Source: an uncultured Chitinophagaceae bacterium
GTDB taxonomy: Bacteria; Bacteroidota; Bacteroidia; Chitinophagales; Chitinophagaceae
Assembly: GCA_936908745.1 (NCBI GenBank)
Contig: CAKZFX010000015.1
Location: forward strand, 124,001-188,000
DNA: 64,000 nucleotides
Direction of reading: 5' to 3'
The notes below the pieces were generated by a model. The model was not told the origin of the DNA. It did no database searches and worked only from the letters and a program-made list of their open reading frames with translations. Below are positions 1 through 7,442 of the stretch, in pieces. The position numbers were made by a program, and so were the translations under genes. The stretch's first letter is position 1, and each line of letters begins with the position of its first letter.

Positions 1-94
1 AGCTGGCGATATACCCGATCACCAATAAGGCGACAAGATAAAACGCCACAATGGCGAAGTCGAGGAGGGTTAGTTTATCGTAAATTTTATTCAT
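1..94 (-). CDS. Sodium/solute symporter (SSS family), N-terminal fragment
   Basis: The gene starts at 94 (ATG on the minus strand) and runs off the left edge, so only about 31 residues are visible. They read as a short polar N-terminus (MNKIYDKLTLLDFAIVAFYL) entering a first hydrophobic helix. This closely resembles the start of the two complete symporters in this window (7439-8992 and 14274-15845), which also begin with a short polar segment, a D at the helix start and an AFYLLA-like helix. It lies 37 bp downstream of the oxidoreductase gene on the same strand and is probably the third gene of operon C, importing a sugar or sugar acid released by the locus. The family assignment rests on a short stretch. 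Confidence 0.6.
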   Translation of the reverse strand, partial: MNKIYDKLTLLDFAIVAFYLVALLVIGYIAS

Positions 95-131
95 TCGGTC
101 AATTGTCAATGGTGAATTGTGAATAGCAGTA
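95..131. repeat. Dispersed TGAAT/GTCAAT short-period repeat remnant
   Basis: The gap between the oxidoreductase and the symporter is almost entirely degenerate copies of a short unit (GTCAATTGTCAATGGTGAA and so on). The same unit occurs at 7345-7426 and 22476-22606. It looks like a genome-wide intergenic repeat, with no sign of a gene. Confidence 0.55.
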
Positions 132-1196
132 TCAGAGTCCGTAACTGCTTAACACTTCCTGCACTTTTACCGGCTGCCCTGTTTTCAAACTTTTATCCAT
201 TGCCTGCAACAAGGCCACCGTTCCAATCCCTTCTTTCATATCGGGATACGCTGTAAAATCCTGTTCAATACTGTCAACAAAGTATTCAAGGTAATTCTGG
301 TATTCACCGGCGTGGTGACTTTGCCCTTCAAAACGGAAATAATACTTCAGTGTGCTGTCGCCCCAGGTGATGATTTTTTCTTCACCTGTTTTATCTGTGA
401 TCGCATAACGCAGTTCGTGGTAGTCTGCCTGCGAAGCACCTTCTGTTCCCCGCAACACGCAACTCATGCCGCTATCTCTTTTCACCGGCTGCGTGGGACT
501 TGTATAAGTGCCGCTTACCCTTGCAATGCGTCCATCCGTTGCTTTGAAAATAAAGTGCATGGTATCTTCATTTTTCAAACCCGAATTTTTTCCATTGCTG
601 CTGATCATGCCGTAGCCCATCACTTCTTCAATGTCCGGCAGGTAATAACGGATAAAGTCAACCGGGTGGCTAAGACCACCATACAACCATTTAAAAGACT
701 CTTCCAACGCCCATTTCTTTTCCAGGAACCAGCGATGATCCGCATTGTAATGACTTTCAATAGTGATCAGTTCACCGATCAAACCGGCTTCAAAATCTTT
801 TCGCTGGCGTTTATAGGGTTCAAAAAAACGGGAGCTTTGTCCCACAAAAACTTTTTTACCTGTTTGCTGCTGCAAAGCCAGCAATTCTTTTGCCTTGGCG
901 AGATCATCAATAAAAGGCTTGGTGCAAACCACATGTTTACCCGCCTGCAACGCCTTCGTGATATGTTCCGCATGCAGATGATCAGGTGTATAAACAGCAA
1001 TGATATCTATTTCGGCATCATTGAGCATATCGTCATAGCTCGTTGTATAGCTGGCAAAGTCAAATTCTTTGCAACGCTGTTTACACACTTCTTCGTTAGC
1101 ATCACAAATCGTTTTCAGCCGCAGCTTTTTACTGTTCAATGCCGCAGAGATAGTGCTGCGTCCTTCGCCCAATCCTAATATCCCGATCGTTTTCAT
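132..1196 (-). CDS. Gfo/Idh/MocA-family NAD(P)-dependent oxidoreductase
   Basis: A 354-residue cytoplasmic dehydrogenase of the Gfo/Idh/MocA family, which oxidises or epimerises sugars and cyclitols. The N-terminal Rossmann fold shows a glycine-rich GLGEGRS loop at residues 8-14, a central TPDHLHAEH segment, and CTKPF near 93-97 as the family EKP-like substrate/cofactor motif. GGLSHPVDFIRYY near 175 carries the expected catalytic-region histidine in the C-terminal domain. There is no signal peptide. Its start (1196) lies 2 bp from the stop of the upstream beta-helix enzyme, so it is co-transcribed in operon C. It most likely processes a monosaccharide freed from the pectin. The substrate cannot be read from sequence. 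It is a distant paralogue of 56050-57114. Confidence 0.85.
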   Translation of the reverse strand: MKTIGILGLGEGRSTISAALNSKKLRLKTICDANEEVCKQRCKEFDFASYTTSYDDMLNDAEIDIIAVYTPDHLHAEHITKALQAGKHVVCTKPFIDDLAKAKELLALQQQTGKKVFVGQSSRFFEPYKRQRKDFEAGLIGELITIESHYNADHRWFLEKKWALEESFKWLYGGLSHPVDFIRYYLPDIEEVMGYGMISSNGKNSGLKNEDTMHFIFKATDGRIARVSGTYTSPTQPVKRDSGMSCVLRGTEGASQADYHELRYAITDKTGEEKIITWGDSTLKYYFRFEGQSHHAGEYQNYLEYFVDSIEQDFTAYPDMKEGIGTVALLQAMDKSLKTGQPVKVQEVLSSYGL

Positions 1197-1197
1197 T

Positions 1198-3708
1198 TTA
1201 TAATTGATTTAAGAAAACCCATGTCTCCCCTTTTTTTGTCCCTTCAATGCCTTCCTGGTACTTGCCCATTCGTTTGTTCCATTCATTCATTTGCGGATTA
1301 TTTTCCACCGTTTTCGGATTTAACTCGTCCAGCGTTTTCCCCTTGGGAATACTGATCACCAGCACAAGTTGTCGTCCATTGCGGAATATCAGCAATTGCT
1401 GAAAATCTGCATTACAAAAACCTTTTGACACATCCGGCCATTTTTCAAACTGCGTGGCATGGTAGTCGAGGTATTCCTGTTGTCCTTTTTTATCAGCCAC
1501 CAAATTTGCTGTCAGTAAAATATGTGTCCATTCGCCGGCTGTCGTTTTATCTGCACAATGCTTTTTCTTACTATACTCGTAAAACAGGTCGTGGTAGGCT
1601 TTTACATCCGCTTCAGGAAAATTGTTTTGCAAACGTCCCTGCATTACACCCACATCGGCCATTTTCGCAAAAACGACGTAGTGATTTTGCCATTGATACA
1701 CGGCACTGCTGTCAATATTATTTTTCGCCAGTAACTCTTTCAGCTTTACAATATCCAGTTGTTTACCTTCTTTTACGATCAGCTCTATAACTTCTGAATG
1801 TTCTTCATTGACAGAAAGGTTTTGCAGCGAAGCTGTTTTCTCTTTTGCCAGCCATTGATACGCCGGTTGCAAACCCGCCTGCTCCTTTACATAACTGCTG
1901 GCAGCCGGGCCATTATTTTCCCATTTATTACCCGGACCATTGGCGTTTTGCAAATATTTCTGTGAAGGTGTCCAGTTGTCTTTGACTGTAATGCCGGATG
2001 AACCTTCATCGGTGTATAAATAAAACCAATGCGAAGGCAGGTGCGCATACGGCGCATTGTAAATACTGTCAATATAATTTTCAACGATAAAAGACCATGG
2101 CTGCGCACTCAATGTATAGATGCCGCTGCAATCGTAGTTGTGTTTTCCATAATGATGAATTTTATTAGCGGCAATCATATTGTTTTTCATCACGGTGGCA
2201 ACCGGCGTCCAGCCCCAGCCCATGCTGATACCGCTGTACGAAACATTTTCAACCTCGTTATGTTCCACACGGCTGTTGCGTGTATAACCTAAGCCGATGC
2301 CCACGCAGCCCCAATCTTCATTGGCCGCATCGGTGATAAGATTATTCATCACTGAAAGACCATCACAAACCTCCAGTTCATTGTTGGGATAATACGGTAC
2401 ATGAATTTCATGCGCAGGCTCAGCAAACACACCCGCCAGTAACGCTGTGCCGCCAATATCTTTAAACAGGTTACCTTTTATCGTGTTGTTGTGAACGCCT
2501 TTATGATAATCCAATCCTGTTGAAGCCAATTGTTCAAAACGGCAGTTTTCAAAGCTGGTATTATTAGCAAAAGAAATTTGCACAGCCGCCGCAGGGCGAC
2601 CAATCCATGCCTGGTTATCCAGCTTCGGGTTATCCTTTGTGCCTGCCGGACGAAGTTTATACGCTTCTGTCATATACATTCCCGCCTGGTGCGGCACATG
2701 GCCTTGCAGCGATGGACGCAGCCAGCCCGTATGCGCAAATGAAATGCCTTTGAAAAAAATATATGAGACAGGCTGTTCCAATGTTCCCTGTATATTCACC
2801 AATGTTTCGGTAAAAGGCGCCACCACCGAAGCGTTCAATAAATTTTCACCGCTGCGTGGCCAGTAATAGATTTTTTGTTTAGCCACATCCAGATACCATT
2901 CGCCGGGCTCATCTAAAAATTGTGGTGCATTGACTAAGTAAAAAGCAGAGTTGCCGGTCTCTCTGCTCATCCATGGCGCAGGCCAGGGATGTTCATTTTG
3001 TATCTTACTTTCCGGTTCTTCAAAAAATAATTTTGTGCTGTCGCCCATCACCTGCATTTTTTTGATACGCAGGCTGGCAATCTCCCACCATTGATGAATA
3101 AATAATTCTGTTCCTTTTGTGGCTGCGAGGTTAGAAAATACCGGTGTGGGTATCACACAGGCGGCTTCGGCTTTGTTCCAGTTCAGGATACGGTGCATCG
3201 TATTGCCATTCGCTGATTTGGCCCGCACTGCTTTTTTATTGTTGATCCATAGCTGGCGGAAGTTGAATAGTTGCCCGTTCATCAACGGCACATCCGCTAC
3301 CCATATTTGTGATTGGTTTTTCGTATTCATTCCGGCAACAGGCGTTGCCATTTTTTTCCAGTTAGTGAGTTGTACGCCGCCGCTTAATACAGGTTGTTCG
3401 CCAGCCACCGCTTCTATCCACGTCGGGCTTTCTTGTGTACCGCTATCTTCCGGGCGCAGTTCAATTGTTTGCCAAACAGGATACACACCGCCTTGCAGTA
3501 AAATATGAATACCGTTTTTTATGGAAGGATCATTGAGTCGACGCAGTTCTCGTGCCTTGCGGATAGCTGCCGGTAATGTAGCCAGCGGTTGTTCTTTAGT
3601 GCCTGCGTTGCGGTCATTACCCCTGGGCGACACATATATTTCTGCTGCACCGGCAGTAAAAACAGCCAATACAAACAGCAGCGTAAAAAATGGGCGCAAT
3701 CGTTTCAT
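1198..3708 (-). CDS. GH141-like secreted beta-helix glycosidase fused to a rhamnose-mutarotase-like domain
   Basis: About 836 residues. I place the start at MKRLRPFF (3708) rather than the upstream ATG at 3738, because the predicted -7 box is at 3739-3746 and the hydrophobic signal peptide follows this Met directly (cleavage near AGAA). Residues about 23-610 are a right-handed parallel beta-helix, opening with the IYVSPRGNDRNAGT motif and a PEDSGT/VLSGG segment. This is the pattern I associate with GH141 (alpha-L-fucosidase or xylanase), though other beta-helix families are possible. The last 110 residues match the L-rhamnose mutarotase fold: YHATQFEKWPDV carries the family histidine and tryptophan, and WVFLNQL ends it. 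The 85 residues before that look like a second ferredoxin-like module. First gene of operon C, behind the shared operator. Confidence 0.75.
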   Translation of the reverse strand: MKRLRPFFTLLFVLAVFTAGAAEIYVSPRGNDRNAGTKEQPLATLPAAIRKARELRRLNDPSIKNGIHILLQGGVYPVWQTIELRPEDSGTQESPTWIEAVAGEQPVLSGGVQLTNWKKMATPVAGMNTKNQSQIWVADVPLMNGQLFNFRQLWINNKKAVRAKSANGNTMHRILNWNKAEAACVIPTPVFSNLAATKGTELFIHQWWEIASLRIKKMQVMGDSTKLFFEEPESKIQNEHPWPAPWMSRETGNSAFYLVNAPQFLDEPGEWYLDVAKQKIYYWPRSGENLLNASVVAPFTETLVNIQGTLEQPVSYIFFKGISFAHTGWLRPSLQGHVPHQAGMYMTEAYKLRPAGTKDNPKLDNQAWIGRPAAAVQISFANNTSFENCRFEQLASTGLDYHKGVHNNTIKGNLFKDIGGTALLAGVFAEPAHEIHVPYYPNNELEVCDGLSVMNNLITDAANEDWGCVGIGLGYTRNSRVEHNEVENVSYSGISMGWGWTPVATVMKNNMIAANKIHHYGKHNYDCSGIYTLSAQPWSFIVENYIDSIYNAPYAHLPSHWFYLYTDEGSSGITVKDNWTPSQKYLQNANGPGNKWENNGPAASSYVKEQAGLQPAYQWLAKEKTASLQNLSVNEEHSEVIELIVKEGKQLDIVKLKELLAKNNIDSSAVYQWQNHYVVFAKMADVGVMQGRLQNNFPEADVKAYHDLFYEYSKKKHCADKTTAGEWTHILLTANLVADKKGQQEYLDYHATQFEKWPDVSKGFCNADFQQLLIFRNGRQLVLVISIPKGKTLDELNPKTVENNPQMNEWNKRMGKYQEGIEGTKKGETWVFLNQL

Positions 3709-3738
3709 TCCGGGGTGTAAATCAGGCAATAAAGTCAA

Positions 3739-3804
3739 TAAATGTACCCCCTGAAACCACCCTGAAAAATGTGTGTATTTGCTATAAAGATGGAGGATTT
3801 TACT
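3739..3804 (-). promoter_or_regulatory. Operator and promoter of operon C (21-bp direct repeat plus -7 box)
   Basis: Read on the minus strand, 3804-3790 is AGTAAAATCCTCCAT and, exactly 21 bp later, 3783-3769 is AGCAAATACACACAT. The whole 37-bp block (3768-3804) is shared with 40164-40200 and 63155-63191. A TACATTTA box (3746-3739) fits the Bacteroidetes -7 consensus TAnnTTTG, giving a start site near 3732. The distance from the operator to the -7 box is identical at all three sites. The direct repeat with two-helical-turn spacing suits an AraC-type DNA-binding domain, such as that of a hybrid two-component regulator. Confidence 0.75.
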
Positions 3805-3824
3805 GCCCGGTCACTCCATTATAT

Positions 3825-4958
3825 TTAATAGCTTTCATCACAGATAAAATCTTCTATGTTTTCTTTTGAAATGACGCCGGAATCTGTCAGTTTATAATTA
3901 GCAGTAAAGGTCAGCGGCAGTTTTACTTTTTTATCCTTCCATTTGATCTCGTAGGCAAAAAGTTTATTCCCTTTTTCTTCCACGAGGTCTATTTCCTGCT
4001 GTTGCGTGGTGCGCCAAAAGTAAAATTTAGCATCATTACCCGCATAGCGCAGGTATTTCATCCGTTCGGCAATGACAAAGTTTTCCCATAACGCACCTGT
4101 GTCGGTACGGTTGCTCAAAAAATTAAAGTTGTTTAATACCGCATTGCGAATGCCGCAATCATAGAAGTATATTTTTTTCCCCTTCTTTATTTCATTGCGC
4201 ACATTACCACTATACGCCGGCAGTTGAAACAACACAAAGGCTTTTTGCAAGAGGTCAATGTATTTTTCAACGGTCTTGGGATCGCTGCCGACGGTTTGCG
4301 CCAGTTCATTGTAACTCACTTCGCTTCCTACCTGTAAGGCCAGTGCTTTTAACAACTTTTCCAGCAAGGCAGGTTTTTTGATTTGCTCCAACGTTAAAAT
4401 GTCTTTGTAGAGATAACTGTCAGCCAGTAGTTTCAACCGTTCTTCTTCCTCACCAATATGTGTTACGATTTCAGGATAGTAACCAAATATCATCCGGTGT
4501 TCCAGCAACCTTTTTTCTTCGAGCAAACCATGATGACCCACCATTTCGCCAAAGCTCAGGGGAAACAACATGAATTCATATTTGCGGCCGGTCAGGGGTT
4601 CATTTATTTTTCCCGCCAGTTCAAACGAGGAAGAACCCGTGGCAATTACCTGTATAGTTTTTAACTGGTCGGTTATAATTTTCAGCGTCAGCCCGATGTT
4701 TTCAATCCGCTGCGCTTCATCAATCAGCAGTATTTTATTTTTACCGATCAGCCGTTTCAATCTCGCCGCTGAGGTAGATGAAAGCAGTTCCCGCACGTCC
4801 GCATTGTCGCCATTCATTTCCATCCATGGCTTTTTCTGTGCGTTCAATACATTCTGGACAAGCGTTGATTTGCCCGTTTGCCTTGCGCCCAACAGGATCA
4901 GCGCTTTTCCTTTGAAAAGCCTTTTTTCTATCGCCATTTCAACTTTGCGGATGATCAT
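3825..4958 (-). CDS. AAA ATPase with C-terminal DUF4143 (AAA_14 family)
   Basis: A 377-residue soluble ATPase of the AAA_14/DUF4143 family, which is widespread in Bacteroidota and has no firmly established role. Walker A is GARQTGKS at residues 24-31. Walker B is ILLIDEAQ near 75-82, followed by a sensor-like ATGSSSFEL. The DUF4143 half (about 195-355) contains the family YFYDCGIRNA stretch and a basic tail. It has no evident link to polysaccharide use. It sits between operons B and C and has its own upstream region with 32-bp tandem repeats, so I regard it as an independently expressed insertion in the locus. Confidence 0.85.
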   Translation of the reverse strand: MIIRKVEMAIEKRLFKGKALILLGARQTGKSTLVQNVLNAQKKPWMEMNGDNADVRELLSSTSAARLKRLIGKNKILLIDEAQRIENIGLTLKIITDQLKTIQVIATGSSSFELAGKINEPLTGRKYEFMLFPLSFGEMVGHHGLLEEKRLLEHRMIFGYYPEIVTHIGEEEERLKLLADSYLYKDILTLEQIKKPALLEKLLKALALQVGSEVSYNELAQTVGSDPKTVEKYIDLLQKAFVLFQLPAYSGNVRNEIKKGKKIYFYDCGIRNAVLNNFNFLSNRTDTGALWENFVIAERMKYLRYAGNDAKFYFWRTTQQQEIDLVEEKGNKLFAYEIKWKDKKVKLPLTFTANYKLTDSGVISKENIEDFICDESY

Positions 4959-4964
4959 TTTCGT

Positions 4965-5065
4965 GGATTACACTTCATCAAAAGTATAATCTTTTTGGAT
5001 TATAATCCTTAAAAAATATAATATTATTGGATTACAATCCATGAATATCATAATATTTTTGGATT
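4965..5065. repeat. 32-bp tandem repeat array upstream of the AAA/DUF4143 gene
   Basis: The word GGATT recurs at 4965, 4997, 5029 and 5061, exactly 32 bp apart. The intervening sequence is also partly conserved: on the minus strand each unit reads AATCCAAWAA then TATTATA-like bases. The second copy includes the perfect 12-bp palindrome GGATTATAATCC (4997-5008) and the third a near-palindrome, GGATTACAATCC (5029-5040). The array starts 7 bp upstream of the ATPase start codon, so it is well placed to be an operator array. A spacing of about three helical turns puts the copies on one face of the DNA. Confidence 0.7.
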
Positions 5066-5137
5066 TGCTATGACAATTCTAATAAATTTTATTGAAAATC
5101 AACCATTTGCGAAATTTGTACGATAATGCTTTTACCG

Positions 5138-5162
5138 CAGACCTGCTTGCAGCAGGCAAGCC
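5138..5162. repeat. Dispersed palindromic repeat, copy 1
   Basis: A 25-bp element beginning CAGACCTGCTTGCAGCAGG, identical at 9009-9033 and, in the opposite orientation, at 28387-28411. It can fold as GCTTGC-loop-GCAAGC. It lies just downstream of the last gene of operon B and might act as a transcript 3-prime-end hairpin. The rest of the 4959-5195 gap holds only the 32-bp repeats and AT-rich sequence. Confidence 0.7.
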
Positions 5163-5195
5163 GAATAAGAGATAGAGAGTTTCGCAGAAGGATTA

Positions 5196-7442
5196 TCATT
5201 TTCCTTGAAATATCCTTTTTAAGTAAGCCGTATTAGCGCCATAGTTGTATTTCGTATCAGAAGGTTTTTTGGCATCACGGCTACGTTCGATGACGAGCCA
5301 GCCGCTCCAGCCTATTTCATCCAGCGTCTTTTTCACTTTATACATATCAATCTGCGGATCGTTTTCCAGCCATACGCTGTCCTTGTTCGTAGCGTGTATC
5401 ATACAGATGCGGTCTTTGCCCAAAGTTTTTATTTCGCTGATGAGATCACGGCCTTCTTTCAACGGGTTGGAAAAGTTGAAGTAGATCTTAATAGCGGGCG
5501 AACCAATTTCTTTGAGCAGTTGCACTTCTTCTTTCGCAGATAAAGCCGTTTCAATACCGATCACCACGCCGGCGGCCTCGGCCATTTTACCTGCCACCCG
5601 CAATCGTGCGACCACCGAGTCTCTTATCTCCGGTTTCTTTTTCAGATCACATTGAACACCCAATGGCAGAAAGGCTGTTTTTACATTCATCAATTGCATG
5701 GTCTTAATACAATCCTCGATGCTTTTGCGATATTCTTCCCTTCCGCAAAAGGATTGGGCATAGTAACCGGTCATCGCCAATGAAAATATTTCAACTTTAT
5801 TTTCCTTAGCGGTTTTCAAAAATTGTTCACGCACCGAATCAATCAGCAACTGGTTGTCAAATGTCGGCCGGTTGCCCAATCCACCCATATCCACTTCCAC
5901 CCCGTCGGCCTTTAACTGTGCTGTCAGCGTAACCGCACCCAATTTCTGTCGCTTGAGCAACATCAGATCTATTAAACCAATTTTATAGCGTTGGTTAGTT
6001 CTTGCTTTTTCGGTTTCGGCAGCAAATAGTTTTTCCAAGTTTTCAAACCCCTTCACCGCATGTGCCGGCAACAGTTCCCCTTTTTCACCCCATACATACA
6101 TCGCTTCTTTTTTCTCAATAGTAATGGACGATTCATCAATCGTATCGGCTTTTGTAATTGCTGCAAGGTTTAATCCTAAATGCTTCGCCATGAATTTGTA
6201 GAGCGGCGTTCTTTTCGTGATGCCGAAGTCATGTTTATCATCGGGCAGGTGCACGTTTTCCACGTTCTCCTTTTTATCATACCAGCTATACATTTTTTGC
6301 AGGTAAGGAAAATCATGTTCAGGTGTTTTATCCGTCCAGTCGCCGCCATCGCTGATCAGCAGTTGCGGACGTGGTGCGGCCATCGCCGCTATTTCCACAT
6401 TGTTGGTGCGGCCACCACAGCTATGAATGTCCATACCACTTTCGCATGGGCAACCGCCATAGAAGTAAGAACTGATAGCCACTACCGGCGCTGAAACTTT
6501 TATCCGCTTGTCCAATGCCGTCATCAATACGGTGTGACTGCCAGCTCCACTGCCACCAGTCATCGCCACACGGTTGCTGTCGGCATCTTTTTGCGACAGC
6601 AGGTAATCCAAAATACGGATGCTGCCCAATACCTGTATCGTCATCGCCAGGCTTTTGCGGTGGTCTTCATAGTTGAATTGCAACATAGATTCGCCCCAGG
6701 CAAAGAGGTCATAACTAAAAGCCATCGCACCCATTTTGGCAAAAGCGGCACAACGATATTGGCAGTCGGGGCGAAAACGCTGATCCATCCAATGCCCATC
6801 GGGGTTGAGTATCACGGGGATTTTTCCTTTATATTTTGCCGGCTTATATAGTGAACCATTGATCCATACACCAGGTAAAATTTCAATGGCTATATTTTCC
6901 ACTGTGTAGCCATCAAATTGTCGCTTGGCCGTTACCACAGGTTTGCTTGGAGGCGACGCTGGTAAGTGTGACAGTTCTAATTTTTCCAGCATACAACTAC
7001 GCAGGTCTTCTTTTCTTTTTTCCCATTGCTGCACCGTTGTGTATTGCGAAGCGATCCTGTCCATTTCCGCCCAACCTTCTTTCACATCCCAGCGATAGTA
7101 TTCGTAAGCGCTTAGTTTATATTGTTTATCGCCTTCCTTCTTTACTTTAAGGTCCAGTGGTTTTAAAATATTGTCCAGCGTTTCTTCCGCATCGGGGCGA
7201 TATTTCCATTCGGCATAGGTGACGGTTTTGCCTGCCATCATTTTATCATCCGTCTTTATTTTGATGCTATATCGTTTTTGCACATCGTTCAGCACTTCTT
7301 TCAACGGTTTGGCGTATTGATTATCGGAGTTGAGCTGGGCTTCGAGTGAATTGTGAATAGTGAATAGTGAAATAATCACTAACAGTATAAGCTTACTGAT
7401 TGACCATTGACCATTCACTATTGACATAAATATCTTTCTCAT
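5196..7442 (-). CDS. Secreted STN-like / alpha-beta hydrolase esterase / xylose-isomerase-like TIM barrel fusion
   Basis: 748 residues in three parts. After a signal peptide ending near residue 35 (HNSLEAQ), residues about 40-110 resemble the STN (secretin/TonB short N-terminal) fold. Residues about 115-430 form an alpha/beta hydrolase with nucleophile motif GGSGAGS and a DDKHDFG segment supplying the probable catalytic histidine. It resembles acetyl-xylan-esterase-type and CE19-type pectin esterases. Residues about 440-748 are a sugar-phosphate isomerase/AP-endonuclease-2 TIM barrel (GIETALSAKEEVQLL, GWSGWLVIERS). Joining a secreted esterase to an isomerase-like barrel is unusual. The signal-peptide region is built from dispersed repeats (7345-7426). 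It overlaps the upstream symporter by 4 bp, so it is co-translated. The esterase call is moderately sure; the barrel's role is unknown. Confidence 0.7.
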   Translation of the reverse strand: MRKIFMSIVNGQWSISKLILLVIISLFTIHNSLEAQLNSDNQYAKPLKEVLNDVQKRYSIKIKTDDKMMAGKTVTYAEWKYRPDAEETLDNILKPLDLKVKKEGDKQYKLSAYEYYRWDVKEGWAEMDRIASQYTTVQQWEKRKEDLRSCMLEKLELSHLPASPPSKPVVTAKRQFDGYTVENIAIEILPGVWINGSLYKPAKYKGKIPVILNPDGHWMDQRFRPDCQYRCAAFAKMGAMAFSYDLFAWGESMLQFNYEDHRKSLAMTIQVLGSIRILDYLLSQKDADSNRVAMTGGSGAGSHTVLMTALDKRIKVSAPVVAISSYFYGGCPCESGMDIHSCGGRTNNVEIAAMAAPRPQLLISDGGDWTDKTPEHDFPYLQKMYSWYDKKENVENVHLPDDKHDFGITKRTPLYKFMAKHLGLNLAAITKADTIDESSITIEKKEAMYVWGEKGELLPAHAVKGFENLEKLFAAETEKARTNQRYKIGLIDLMLLKRQKLGAVTLTAQLKADGVEVDMGGLGNRPTFDNQLLIDSVREQFLKTAKENKVEIFSLAMTGYYAQSFCGREEYRKSIEDCIKTMQLMNVKTAFLPLGVQCDLKKKPEIRDSVVARLRVAGKMAEAAGVVIGIETALSAKEEVQLLKEIGSPAIKIYFNFSNPLKEGRDLISEIKTLGKDRICMIHATNKDSVWLENDPQIDMYKVKKTLDEIGWSGWLVIERSRDAKKPSDTKYNYGANTAYLKRIFQGK
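7345..7426. repeat. Inverted short-period repeats forming a signal-peptide coding region
   Basis: 7345-7371 holds tandem GTGAATA units and 7399-7426 holds the complementary-type units (TTGACCATTGACCATTCAC). The two arms flank the hydrophobic core of the signal peptide of the esterase fusion and are translated as SIVNGQWSI and FTIHNSLEAQ. Related arrays occur at 95-131 and 22476-22606. Confidence 0.65.

Noticed and set aside
4965..5065. 32-bp period repeats as a CRISPR array
   Set aside because: Conserved words are only about 10-12 bp with the rest partly conserved, there are no true spacers and no cas genes; an operator-like tandem repeat fits better.
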